64,000 nt of DNA from Toxotes chatareus (Eukaryota; Chordata; Actinopteri; Toxotidae). The notes beneath the pieces are model-generated. The model saw only the letters and a list, made by a program, of their open reading frames with translations. It was not told the DNA's origin and made no database searches. The stretch spans positions 6,213,950 to 6,277,949 of the forward strand of contig CM028893.1 of the NCBI GenBank assembly GCA_016801885.1. Direction: 5' to 3'. The translations under genes were made by a program, and so were the position numbers. Within the stretch, counting starts at the first letter, position 1. Each line of letters opens with the position of its first letter. This document shows positions 1 through 9,600 of this stretch, one piece after another.

Positions 1-1040
1 GGGAAGTTTCTGGATATTTGAAGTCATTTCCCATTTAGAAAATCTGACTGCGTATGAAAAACTGTGAACCCTGAAGAGAGACAGATGTGATGTTAGAGCT
101 TAAAATTATCTCAAATCAAGAGCAACGCTCTGCACATCAGCTTTATATAACAGCCCTCAGTGTTGATGCATTAACAAAGACAGCACTTGTATTGATGCTG
201 ATGTGAGCCAGACGGTGGTGCCAAAGCCTTGTAAACATAGGAGATCATCGCCGTGCCATTCAAACAAACAGCTCTGTCATGAATGTGGATAAGAGCCGAT
301 GCAAAGTGCAAAAATGTTTGGATATTTTTTTCACCGCTGCATTTCCATTATTTTAGATTGGAAGCTCTGCGGGAATCTCAGAGAACTGAGCTTCTCTAAC
401 ACGGAATCTTCATCCACGTTTTCCACTTTTCATGTGAAGTTAATTATCTGTGGTTTGTGCGCATTGTCTGCTTGTGTTATCACAGTAACCAAATCCATGA
501 AACAGATATTAACTGACATCTTATCAGAATTCAAGGCAGCAAACAGACAGAAGGGAGACAGACTGTGGGGTCGCTCGACGCCACAGGCGCATCTCTGTCT
601 GAGCGCTGCTGGGCTTTATGGTTCTCTGTTCTCCACACGAGATCTTTTGGACATAGTCAACCAAAAGAGCACATCTTGCTCCTTTCTCATACTTGGAGAG
701 TTTAGTGAGTGCCTTTGTCCACCCATCCCAGAGTATTTATGGTTTTCTTGCGTTTTTACGCAGCGCCATGGACAAAACCAATATGTTAAGATTACCTTAC
801 AGTGGTTGGAGTAAACGTATTTATTCAATTATAAACAAAAGAAAAATAAAACCATGATTGATTTCTTATCTTAAATGTTAATTGTTTTATTGCGCCCTTA
901 CACTGAACCATAAATTTACAAAATGCATCTGGCTCTTTACGCAGCGTTCTGTTGTTTCATAACTGAAGATCTCACAGGGGTACAATAACCTATAATTGCA
1001 CTTCACGTAAACGGATGGCAATTGTACTCGAGTGTAAGAG
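1..1040. other. upstream intergenic DNA, no gene recognised
   Basis: I see no coding gene here. The longest open frame (299-814, + strand, 171 codons) has no recognisable domain, a composition like translated non-coding DNA, and no splice or promoter context. The part from 820 to 920 is AT-rich with A runs. It could hold distal promoter elements of the downstream collagen gene, but no specific site stands out. Confidence 0.5.
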
Positions 1041-1210
1041 CGCAAAAGGAGCGAGTCAATAAATTATGTTAATCAGTCAGGACAGATTGGAGGCGTGTTG
1101 TTGCCGTAATGAGGGGGAGCACGTTCGCACCGTGGAAAAGCTCCGAGTGGTAATGCCGTCTCCACAACATGCGCGCTGCCTTCTATTCCCCCAGTCTCTC
1201 TTTCTACTTT

Positions 1211-1222
1211 ATTGTGCACAAT
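1211..1222. promoter_or_regulatory. 12-base perfect palindrome in the promoter region
   Basis: ATTGTGCACAAT reads identically on both strands. It resembles the two ATTG half-sites of a C/EBP-type bZIP site but with a wider central spacing, so assignment to a factor is inference. It sits about 290 bases before the main ATG. Confidence 0.3.
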
Positions 1223-1475
1223 AGCATTTTTCCTCAGCACTAAACTACCGTGCAAGGTTCGGTGCAACAAGTTTGCAGGAGCCACAACGCGCCGTTAAGA
1301 CAGGTTGACTTGCTTTGGCTGGAGAGGAGCGGAGCGGAGCCTCCACTCGTCTGTCGCTGTCACCACAAAGTCACTGTACGTGAACGCCGCGTCGCAGGCA
1401 GCCAGGCAGGCGCACAGACACACACACGCACACACACTCAAAGCAGTGTGCCATAAATTCGTGACTCCGCGCCAG

Positions 1476-1514
1476 ATGCAGTTTGCTCCCAACAGCGCGT
1501 GTAGTTATAGTTAA
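1476..1514 (+). promoter_or_regulatory. 12-codon in-frame upstream ORF abutting the main start
   Basis: ATG at 1476 opens a short frame encoding MQFAPNSACSYS and ends with TAA at 1512-1514. The next three bases are the ATG of the main frame at 1515, so stop and start are directly joined (TAAATG). The uORF is in the same frame as the collagen CDS, and the TAA prevents an N-terminal extension. The uATG context (C at -3, C at +4) is weak, so many ribosomes would be expected to scan past it. A ribosome that used it would terminate exactly at the main start. This assumes the transcription start lies upstream of 1476. Confidence 0.45.
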
Positions 1515-1808
1515 ATGGAGATCGCGAAGGCACGAGGAGCATCAAAGTGCGTGGAAAAAATGGAGAAAGTGGCGCCTCAGAAGCGGCAATACTGTCGCAC
1601 AACAGTGCTGAACATAGTCTCGTCTTTATTTTCAGTGGCGTCCGTTGCCTTTTGCATTCTTCTGAGCATTAACGCAGCTGATATTAAGAACCGGGTTGTG
1701 GATTTGGAGAGTGGGAATGGCGAGCACACCTTTATCCGTGCCCCTGGCTACACCATGGATGATTTTAATTCATTGATCCAACAAAGAGTGGATGAGCTGC
1801 TCTCGCAG
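1515..1808 (+). CDS. col25a1: col25a1-like transmembrane collagen, first coding exon
   Basis: This exon encodes the 98-residue N-terminus of a membrane-associated collagen, probably type XXV alpha 1 (also called CLAC-P). In mammals that is a type II membrane protein of neurons and muscle needed for motor innervation. Residues 1-28 are a basic cytoplasmic tail. Residues about 30-53 are one hydrophobic anchor (VLNIVSSLFSVASVAFCILL). Residues 54-66 (ADIKNRVVDLES) and 80-98 (TMDDFNSLIQQRVDELLSQ) form the heptad-like stalk that promotes trimerisation. The stalk pattern matches my memory of type XXV better than of types XIII or XXIII. The exon ends at CAG|GTAAGA in phase 0. An in-frame TAA directly precedes the ATG, so the frame cannot extend upstream. 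The first ATG has a poor context (T at -3), whereas Met16 at 1560 has A at -3 and G at +4, so a start there is a real alternative. The rest of the protein is outside the window. Confidence 0.82.
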
Positions 1809-1969
1809 GTAAGACTGGCTCTTGCACTTGCTCTCCATGAGTTAATTGTTTTCATCCGTTTAATTGGCACTATTTCACTAAGCAGCCTTGCAAAATTACC
1901 ATCAGATACTTTAATTTAACTTAAATTCATGCGCACATAAATGAACATGACATTCTTTTAAAATTTCAG
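1809..1969 (+). other. intron 1 of the col25a1-like gene (161 bases)
   Basis: The intron starts at GTAAGA (1809) and ends with a moderate pyrimidine tract and ACCEPTOR AG at 1968-1969 (CATTCTTTTAAAATTTCAG). It is in phase 0. The exon 1 frame stays open into the intron for 36 further codons and stops at 1917-1919. Retention would therefore give a 134-residue membrane protein with no collagen domain, which is a predicted consequence rather than an observed isoform. Confidence 0.78.
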
Positions 1970-2039
1970 CGCTCCTATGAAAATTTTGTCAAGATTCGCA
2001 CCGCCAGACAAGCATCACCTGAATGCAACTGCCCTCCAG
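1970..2039 (+). CDS. col25a1: col25a1-like transmembrane collagen, second coding exon
   Basis: This 70-base exon encodes residues 99-121 plus the first base of a glycine codon. The peptide begins RSYENFVKIRTAR and continues QASPECNCPP before the split Gly. Two family hallmarks are visible. The first is a minimal furin site R-T-A-R at residues 108-111, which in mammalian type XXV is where the ectodomain is shed. The second is Cys-Asn-Cys-Pro just before the collagen triplets, which probably forms interchain disulfides at the start of the triple helix. SYE at the exon start and CNCP at its end favour type XXV over type XXIII, which I recall as CVCP. The acceptor is TTTCAG|CG and the donor CCAG|GTAAAG. 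Phase 1 with a split glycine is common where a non-collagen exon joins a collagen exon. No following Gly-X-Y exon is seen in the window. Confidence 0.85.
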
Positions 2040-2079
2040 GTAAAGGAAACTACTTTCCCCAATTCATTGTGCACTTGTG

Positions 2080-2108
2080 GTTGTGTGTGTATGAGTGTGT
2101 GTGTGTGA
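2080..2108. repeat. GT-rich microsatellite near the start of intron 2
   Basis: This is an interrupted run of GT dinucleotides with an ATGA interruption, lying about 40 bases after the exon 2 donor. It is expected to be length-polymorphic. Confidence 0.7.
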
Positions 2109-2109
2109 G

Positions 2110-4820
2110 ACACTGGATTTGAAGCCTGTTTGACTCAGACTACAGCTGATGTAAGAATGAATGGGAGCTTTCTGAACAGGTTCTTAGTGTATTTAATTGA
2201 AACCGATGACACATGACAGTTTGTCTGGATAGTGTTGATAGTTTGGGGAGGTCTGCTGTGAAGGATGCAGACAGCTGAATGGTCAATACACTTAACAGAA
2301 AGAATGGTATTTAACAGTGGTCTATACATAGAGCTGCTGAAAGGTTTGACTTGTGATGTTGTCTGTCCACTTGGAAAGAAAAAAAAAACAGCCACATGAA
2401 ATTCACATTTCCCACCAGTAGATGGAAACATTTTTTCCTTCAGTGTGGGTCAGCGTTCTGGTCGTTTGGGGATGGAGTCAGGGTTCGGGTTAGTCGGTGC
2501 ATCAGTGTGGGAGCTTTTGCTCCAGGATGTTAGAGGGAATGCTGCAGAATTTGAGCTGTAAGATCACATTTTCTCAGACTTTTAAATGTTGTCATGGTAG
2601 TCACTACTGTGCATCATTGTCAGTATCACTGGGGGAAAAATACAGTGAAATATGTGCCTGACAGCTCCAGCTTGAACGCACTGAAAAAGATGGAACATTT
2701 GAAATAGAATGAATACTACAGGCACAGTCTGGATAAAAAAAATATGCCACCACATAGGCCAATATCCATTCTGAAGTTATGCAGTTATGCAAGGTGATAT
2801 GGTTTAACAATTTCTGAGTCCATCAACATTGTTTCCCTCTTGTTACAGATCAGCTGAGGGCTGTGTGCTATTTAATTGAAGGATGAAGTGTTCTTCAGTG
2901 AGTTGAGGGAATTGTTCTGTGAGCTAAATAAACCATTTAAAAATGATCTGAAAGGATGTAAAACTTGCTCATAGCCCTTTTATACCTTTTCTGATAATCG
3001 TGTGAAATATTAAATAAATGCCTACAAGGTCACTGACGGGCAGGTTTCCAGAATCCCAAAGCTTTGTCAGACAGGATCCTCAGCCCCTTTTAAAATAAGA
3101 TAAAAGGAGTCCTTGAAATCAGAATGAAGCCTCCTCTCTTGCCTCCATAAATAACACGTCAGTGTACCCATCAGCAGCATCTCCAAGCGCTCTCACTGAG
3201 CCACATGTGGACCTCATGCTAGTCTCCTCTCTCTGCACGGCTGAACTATGAGGTGGACTTCATGCTGCAGGAAGCTGACGTGCTCTCACAACTTTTAAAA
3301 GTTTGATGTAGAGGAATCTGTCCACACAGCTTCAGTCAACTCCAGCTGGGAATGTGATCTAGTAAGTGTGAACATACTGTAAGTGACCTCTCTGGAAAAG
3401 GCATAGTTGGGACATGGAGCAGCGTAGCCTTGCGGTTGGATATAGGTGTCAGCAAGCATCTATACTACAGGGCTGAAGTATCCTTGAGTAAGGTGCTGAA
3501 TCTCAGCTGAAGCCAGGGAGTCTTCTGTTGTTGACCCTGACCTCTGACCTCTCTGTTGGAGGAAAAAAAAAAAAACAAAACCCCTCCTGATAGATACGTG
3601 CAACAACACAATAAAAAGGATTATTAAGTGTATTGTAATCAGACATAGATGAAAGAAGAAACTAGACCAGGGAAAGTGATAATGAATGAATGGCACAAAT
3701 TCTTTAGTTTTCGCAAGTGGTTTATCAATTGCGAATGACTCGCACTCACGGTCTGCTGACAGAAAAGGCCTGAATTAAAGAGCCAGAAGTACTGGAAGTA
3801 TTAACCATAATGAGACTCTCACAATCATGCTGCTCTCTGTTCTCAATCCCTATCATGTGTCTGCTATTTATTTTCTCCCACCACATTTCTGTAAAGGGCA
3901 GAAATAAAACAATGAAAACATTTCACATCAAATGAAGCAAGACGACGCAGAAACCAAGGCGGCACCAAGCTTGATCTTGGAAACTGGCAACTAGTCAGGC
4001 TCCCAAATTTGATTTTACTTTTTTTTTTTTTTCATGCCCACTACATATCCATTTGTTTTTGAACTATGGTTACATGCAAAACACATATATCATCAATATA
4101 CACAGAGGACTCTGTAATGGATTTAATATTGTAATGCTCTTGCTGTGTAAGTGTATTACACATGCAACTTGTACCATACTTTGTTAATGCTCTGTAGTGG
4201 GATTTTTCAGGCCAAATATCTTTATACTCTATGAATTCTGAATGGGTTCACTCAATATTTATCCTCTCTTCTGTCGAGGAGACAGCCCATGGCTCAGATG
4301 TGGCTTCTTTTTTTTTTTCTTTCTTTGAGGGGAGGACCATAATGTGCTTTTCACAGTCTTCACTTTATTGCTGTCAAAGAAGATGGAGTGGTTGCATAGA
4401 CAGAGCAATGGTCCATAGCTCGGGGATATTTTATAGGTTGCTTCTGAATCAGAGGAACTTTGTGGCATCTTTATCGGAGAAAGTCTGTCGTGAACTCAAA
4501 GTATATTTTATTCATGCCGCTCACGGACGACTTAGTTAATGAAAGTGAAGTTTCTGCCGGTGCCATTCGTCATTCTAACTCTGTCTGGTATCGCTGTCGT
4601 TCAGTTATTAGCCAGTGTCAGTTATCAGAGTGACTGAAAGCATTTTGACTTTTAGGATGATAAAAATGAATTGTGAAAACTTGAGTGGTCCTTTAACCTT
4701 TCATCTAAGGCCGTCATCAGGTCAGAATTTGCCCAGTGTTTTTGTTTATGACAAAATACTTACTTTCGTACGAAGGCATTCCCACCAGCTTCAGCAGCAC
4801 TTTGTGTTTAATGTGATGTT
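2110..4820. other. intronic DNA, no gene recognised
   Basis: No exon or RNA gene is recognised. There are A/T homopolymers at about 2390, 3562-3573 and 4020-4032. The stretch 3420-3560 contains phrases such as CCTTGAGTAAGGTGCTGAAT that resemble a tRNA-SINE or other fish repeat ('cttgagcaaggcactgaa'), but it is too decayed to name. Confidence 0.4.
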
Positions 4821-4821
4821 T

Positions 4822-4902
4822 CTGTGAGCAATGTTAGCATTTACCTCAAACCGCTGTTGTGCCTACTGTAATTACAGCTTCGCAGAGCAGTAGACTCATG
4901 TG
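4822..4902 (+). repeat. fragment of a teleost TTAGCATG-type interspersed repeat
   Basis: The phrases AATGTTAGCATTTACCTCAA, CCGCTGTTGTGCCTA and ACAGCTTCGCAGAGC follow, in order, a repeat I know from many percomorph genomes ('atgttagcatttagctcaaa ... ccgctgtgcctaa ... acagcctcacagagctgcta'). A neighbouring part of the same consensus is found at 27,150-27,232. The identity comes from memory of the family, not a library search. Confidence 0.5.
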
Positions 4903-5009
4903 TGTTTTCTGTTGAATTTAATAGGGGCCCACACCACATTTTTCATGTTAAACCCTCTTCAGTTTTTCTGGACTGCACGAAGTCTGAAAAACTGTTTTTA
5001 CACCATGTA

Positions 5010-5041
5010 TTTGGTGTAAATAGTCTTTGGTGTAAATAGTC
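5010..5041 (+). repeat. perfect 16-base tandem duplication
   Basis: TTTGGTGTAAATAGTC occurs twice head to tail (5010-5025 and 5026-5041) with no mismatch, which suggests a recent slippage or duplication event. Confidence 0.85.
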
Positions 5042-5754
5042 TTGGGTCTAGGGGAAAAGAAAACCTGTCAAATCAACTTGGTGTGAAAACATCTGAAGTC
5101 ACACCCGCTCAGTGTGCCACTCCGTGAAGTGAGTCTCCTTCTAATAATTATTTCAGCGTTGGCGGGCTGTTTTTCTTTTTTCTTTCTTTGTGTACCTTCT
5201 CTTCCTCTGGGATCTGCATTCCAAGCAGGGTCTGTTGTTTAATGGGACTATAATAAAATGTGCAGTCAGCAAGCACTGGCGCTTTGCTCTTTCCCTGTTT
5301 ACGCACCCATACACCTCAAACCTCCTCCCTTACATCCCCTTTTCCCACTCTGCAGCATTTCTTGAAGTGAACGCTTCAAAAAGCCTGGCAGCTAAACACC
5401 GGCTGAAGTGCTCTTGAGAAAACAGCCTTATATACAGCTCTTGTGATGTGCTGGAATTTGTTTTTCACCACTAAACACCCAATACTGGTGGTCAAGGACA
5501 AGGGGCAGCAGGGGGTCACATCAGCTGGATGTATTCTGATTTCAAAGTAAAATCAAAAGCAGATGCAGTAATATCTGTTCTGTTTGCTTTGTCAAGTCCA
5601 GATTTGGTACACTTCACACACACATATATATACCACAACTTTATTAACCGAATCACTTCTTTTCAACTCCTTGTAGCCTACCTGGGTCACACCCCCTTTT
5701 CCGCCTGTGTAATCCCAGTGGCCTGATACAGTTACGGTTGTGCCAATCCCCCTC

Positions 5755-5885
5755 AGATATCCTCAACTCGGTGGGCAACTGGTAATTAATCACCGACAGC
5801 TTTTGAATTAAGCCCTCTGTGTGGTTTGGTGCTGGGAGGTGCCCTAATGGCCGTGTAATTACTGAGTGCTAGGTAAAGCTAAGCA
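5755..5885. promoter_or_regulatory. candidate conserved intronic element with ATTA cores
   Basis: Unique-looking sequence with no low complexity holds several homeodomain-type cores (GGTAATTAATCACC, TTTGAATTAAGCC, GTGTAATTACTGAG) next to GC-richer segments. This mix is typical of vertebrate developmental enhancers. No alignment was possible, so the call is inference from texture only. Confidence 0.22.
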
Positions 5886-8160
5886 GACTTCCAGGTAGCC
5901 GCTGCGGCCAGCTGCTTTTGGTTAGGGTTAGGTTCGGCTGTCTTTGTGAGCAAGTGAGGCCGGAGACAAAAGCCGGAGCCTGGGAAGGCTCATCTGGAGG
6001 CAACGGCGAATTGGCAATCATGATTTTGATTGCTGTTCAATTGCTTAAAAGGGCATCTTACGTGGAAATCATGAGCCTAATGTGCTCCACACATCTTGCA
6101 GGGATCGTTTTATGCATGGAAAGCTCGACTTATTCAGCTCAGATTTTACATCAGTCCCAGTAAATTAACATGATGTGATTTATCATGATGAATCATCAGA
6201 AGTGGGGCATTTGCCCTAATTTTCAGTTCTCACACAAGGTTTATTAGAAAGGGAAGGATGCTGGAAATAGCACAGATGGTCTCTTTATACCTTTGACACA
6301 GCAGTTTTTTATGGGAGGATGATGAGACATGCCAGCTGAAAGCACTGGTAATGACTGCAGGGTCTGAAAGGGTGGCACACTTTTCTCTTTTCACTATACA
6401 TTAACCTGAGGGGACACTCTGAATGGAGAGGAGATGACATGATTTTTATATGAGCAATGTCACAACAGTTCTCTGCTGGATATTGAGGTACCTCAGGCTG
6501 GGAGAACGGGGACAGGGCCAAAGAAATGGAGGAGAATTGAAATGCTCATGCCTAATGATCCGTCTCATGTGTCCTTGAACATTTCCTGGCGGTAATCCTC
6601 AATCGTCATTTTGTGTGGAGTGAAGTAGGAAGCTTGGAGATCCTGTCTTGGCTGTTCCTACGGTTACTACTTGGAGTTAAATGAAGGGGTTTCCATCACC
6701 ACAACATAACGGCACACCCCACAATTGAATAAAAGAATTGTCTCCAGTTTTGCATTTGCTCCAGAAATAGGCAGTGTTTGGAGGAAAATTAATGTTTTTC
6801 CCTTTAGGATTAATTGCAGTTTTCTACATCTTCAAAGCATAAAGTTGGACAGTGAGATTCAAGCTCTTAAAGGTGGTGCAAAATTCTTCCAGGGTGGTTT
6901 TGTGCCCTGAGGATAGCTCTTATAGGATGTCACCCAAGTCCTTTGATGAAAGTTGAATGGTTTCCTTGCTGGAAGTGGTGCATTTAAACTTTTCCTGGTT
7001 CTCTTTTTATCTACTCAGGCCTGGTGTTTGAGGGTCTGAGACAGTGAGATTTGTATTGAATTTGTCATGCTTTCTTTTTATCTTGTGTGGAAGCAAACTT
7101 GTTTTAAATATCAAGTAAAAGAATTAAGAAGCGTCACATTCACTGGGGTGGTGACTATCTGTACATTCAAGGATCTCTTCTCTGGCAGTGATACAACATA
7201 ACCCCTTCCTCCACTGCCCCGCAACCTCCAGTGGGAGAGGGAAAACACTGCTGTGGGTCCCCCTTGATGCTCCTTCTCCATGGCCTCGGCGGCTTGACTC
7301 CTCTGCCCCTCTGTCAGAGCTGGGTGGCAAATCCTCCACAAAAGACGGCTCACAAACTCTGTCTCATCTGCTGGATGCCCTCTGACATCGGATTGAAAGT
7401 TTCAGTCATCCTCCCTCTGAAGTCGACTGAGGTCTCCTTTGTGATGGCTTAAACTCACCTCCCTTCATGCACCCACATACTCATCGCCGACCTACCAGTA
7501 TTCAAAGAAAGTTTAATAGACAAGGGAGACCTTCTCTAATGTGACACCCTTCTGGAACAGTTAGGCTACTGTTCAATATGGTAATTGTTCTGCAACTTTT
7601 AAGGCTGCTGTGATGTTTGAGGAATTTTCTCTGCATGCATAAACTCTAATGATCTAATCTCATCGTAACGTTTTGTATTTCATTTATCAGCTTGTCTCGT
7701 TTAAGGTTTCCTCATCAAACATTTGATAAATCAGTCAGTGTTTCCTGTTTGTGGAGCATTATTGGCACGATGCGTAGACACACACTCTCTGATTTTAAAA
7801 AGCAATTTCGCCCCCGATGCCTGTCTCCATGAAACAATTCTTATTTTGATCACAGGAATGATTTTTCCAGTGTCTGTCGTCGGTTTCAAATCCCCAGTCA
7901 TGCATGACGATGCCAGTGTTCACCCGTGTCATGGAAATTCTGGGCTCCAGACAAGTAAAGCAAAACTGGGAACCCCTGAGGCACTCCCTACAATCCTCCC
8001 CCTCCCACAGCCCAGACACCAGCCTTCCCACTGCCTGTGGCTTTATGCCCCAGGCCTCGCAGTGCTAGCAGGCATGGAGGATGGGGGTGAGGGGCACAGA
8101 TGCTGCTGCTCTGTACTCCATCAGCCTAATAAGAACAGGCACTACAAATGAAACAGGCTG
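5886..8160. other. intronic DNA, no gene recognised
   Basis: Unique AT-rich sequence. The GC-richer part at 7200-7400 has overlapping open frames in several phases but no recognisable protein. Two TTAGGG-like units near 5920-5935 are too short to mean anything. Nothing else is supported. Confidence 0.4.
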
Positions 8161-8166
8161 GTGTGC

Positions 8167-8184
8167 AAAAAAAAAAAAAAAAAA
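8167..8184 (+). repeat. poly(A) tract of 18
   Basis: Homopolymer run within intron 2. The sequence before it is not recognised as a retroelement or a processed gene copy, so it is listed only as a simple repeat. Confidence 0.8.
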
Positions 8185-9236
8185 CACAGTCAGATGTGCC
8201 ACGACAAGGAAGCTATAATTTCACCAACGTGTGCCTGACATGCAAACTATGGTTAATCTGGTCTTGCCACCATTCATGGGCATCCCTAAACAATGCGTGG
8301 CTGGCTTTGGCCGAGTCTGTTTTTTATTTGTGTACATGCACCATTTACTGTAGGCACACAGACTCAGAGCAACATTAGCTTAGAGTTTCTGTTATTTTCA
8401 GTTCTTGAATCCACAAACAGCTTGACACCAAGTCATTGTTCATTTTGGTTCTAAACCTGTAAGGGACTGCACAAAAATGATTGGTATGGAGACAGGGCAT
8501 GCACTTTATGTTTTAAAATATCAACATCATGCCAAGTGTTTAACATTTTCATAGCAAATATTCAAATTTAGATCTTATATTTTATCTTCTTTTCCTCCTG
8601 CTTCGGCAGAAAGCTTCTATACTCTTCACCTTTTGAAACCCCAGATAATTTATGTCTTCAAGTCAACTCCATCTTCTTGAAGAATTCTCTTGAATTAGAA
8701 TAACAGTTCTTTCATTGTCTTTTGTTTAATTTCCAGGGTTTAAAGCAAAATATATCAATCCTCATTGAATGCTGCATTGACAGTAATCCTTTCAGAACAT
8801 TTATTTACAGTGGTTGCAAAACATTTATAAGAGCTAACATGTTGGAGTGCTTTTCAATTTTCAAACCATCTAGACTCAGCAAAAACAAGCAAGCAATCCC
8901 TGAAACGATCCAAAGACAGCAGGGATTCAGGCGATTTCTCAAAGTGGAAAAAGTGATGGAGGCAAAAAGGGTTTGCCCAGGAGCTGGCCAGATGATATAT
9001 GCTCCCAGACTCCCCTGGGGCACCACCAAGAGGTTAGACTCTAGAAAACTAAACGGCCCAAACAGTTGGATCAGACTGTTTCCTGTCCTCCTGAGCCACA
9101 CATCACTAAACGTCCACTGTTTTTTGTCAGTTAAGGGGACGCTTTTGTTTTTTTTCCCCTCCTTTCGCTGTCCTTTTCCATGTTCAGTTTGAGATACAAG
9201 AATGTCTTGCTTGAGATCTTGTCGGCACTTTCAGTG

Positions 9237-9250
9237 CCCCCCCCCCCCCC
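9237..9250. repeat. poly(C) tract of 14
   Basis: Fourteen consecutive C residues (G on the other strand), followed by a CT-rich stretch. Long C/G homopolymers are much rarer than A/T runs in vertebrate introns and are prone to sequencing error. Confidence 0.85.
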
Positions 9251-9570
9251 GCTCCTCTCTCTTCACCACCACTCACCAGGGGACTTGCACTTTGCTAGCC
9301 GACTCTCGAAGCTGTGCTAAATGTGACATGAAATATGAGTCATGCTGTAGATCTGAGAGGGTAATAAACACACCAAGCAAATGCTTGAGCCCATGTGCAC
9401 TCACAGACACGCTGTGGCACACCCGTGGACACAACTGGATTACAAAATATGCACACTCGGCGATGATCCCACTCACACGACACACCACAGAAACCTGCAG
9501 CCATGCGTGACACCCTGGAGTCCCTCACTGTAGCTTTTGTAACTTAATCTATTACCAGTGGCAAAGGTTT

Positions 9571-9600
9571 TTTCTTTTCTTTTTTTTTTTTTTTTTTTTT
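9571..9600. repeat. T-rich homopolymer tract
   Basis: A nearly pure run of T interrupted by two C residues at its left end, consistent with replication slippage. Confidence 0.8.

Larger units (their letters stand above)
1041..1514 (+). promoter_or_regulatory. col25a1: putative promoter and 5' leader of the col25a1-like gene
   Basis: CpG and GC content rise here compared with both flanks, notably at 1165-1180, 1285-1350 and 1380-1400. The region lies directly before the first coding exon. Visible elements are an inverted CCAAT box (ATTGG) near 1085, an alternating GCGC stretch near 1168-1178, a perfect 12-base palindrome ATTGTGCACAAT at 1211-1222, a GGAGCGGAGCGGAG purine block near 1322-1338, and an AC-rich run at about 1417-1440. 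No canonical TATA box is placed convincingly, which suits a CpG-type promoter with dispersed starts. The transcription start cannot be fixed from sequence. The AC-rich run and the uORF at 1476 are probably within the transcribed leader. Confidence 0.45.

Noticed and set aside
299..814. 171-codon open frame upstream of the collagen gene
   Set aside because: No recognisable domain, composition like translated non-coding DNA, and no supporting splice or promoter signals. ORFs of this size are expected by chance in a 64 kb window.
1970..2039. Assignment to COL23A1 or COL13A1
   Set aside because: KIRTAR with an ECxCPPG end is shared with type XXIII, but SYE at the exon start, CNCP, and the stalk pattern of exon 1 fit type XXV better. 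This rests on remembered sequences, so a database alignment should decide.
5918..5935. GGTTAGGGTTAGG, telomere-like
   Set aside because: Only about two units, so not an interstitial telomeric array.
8722..9192. 156-codon frame after a pyrimidine tract ending in AG
   Set aside because: The nominal start is TTG, the translation has no known domain, and it contains no Gly-X-Y repeat, so it is not a collagen exon.
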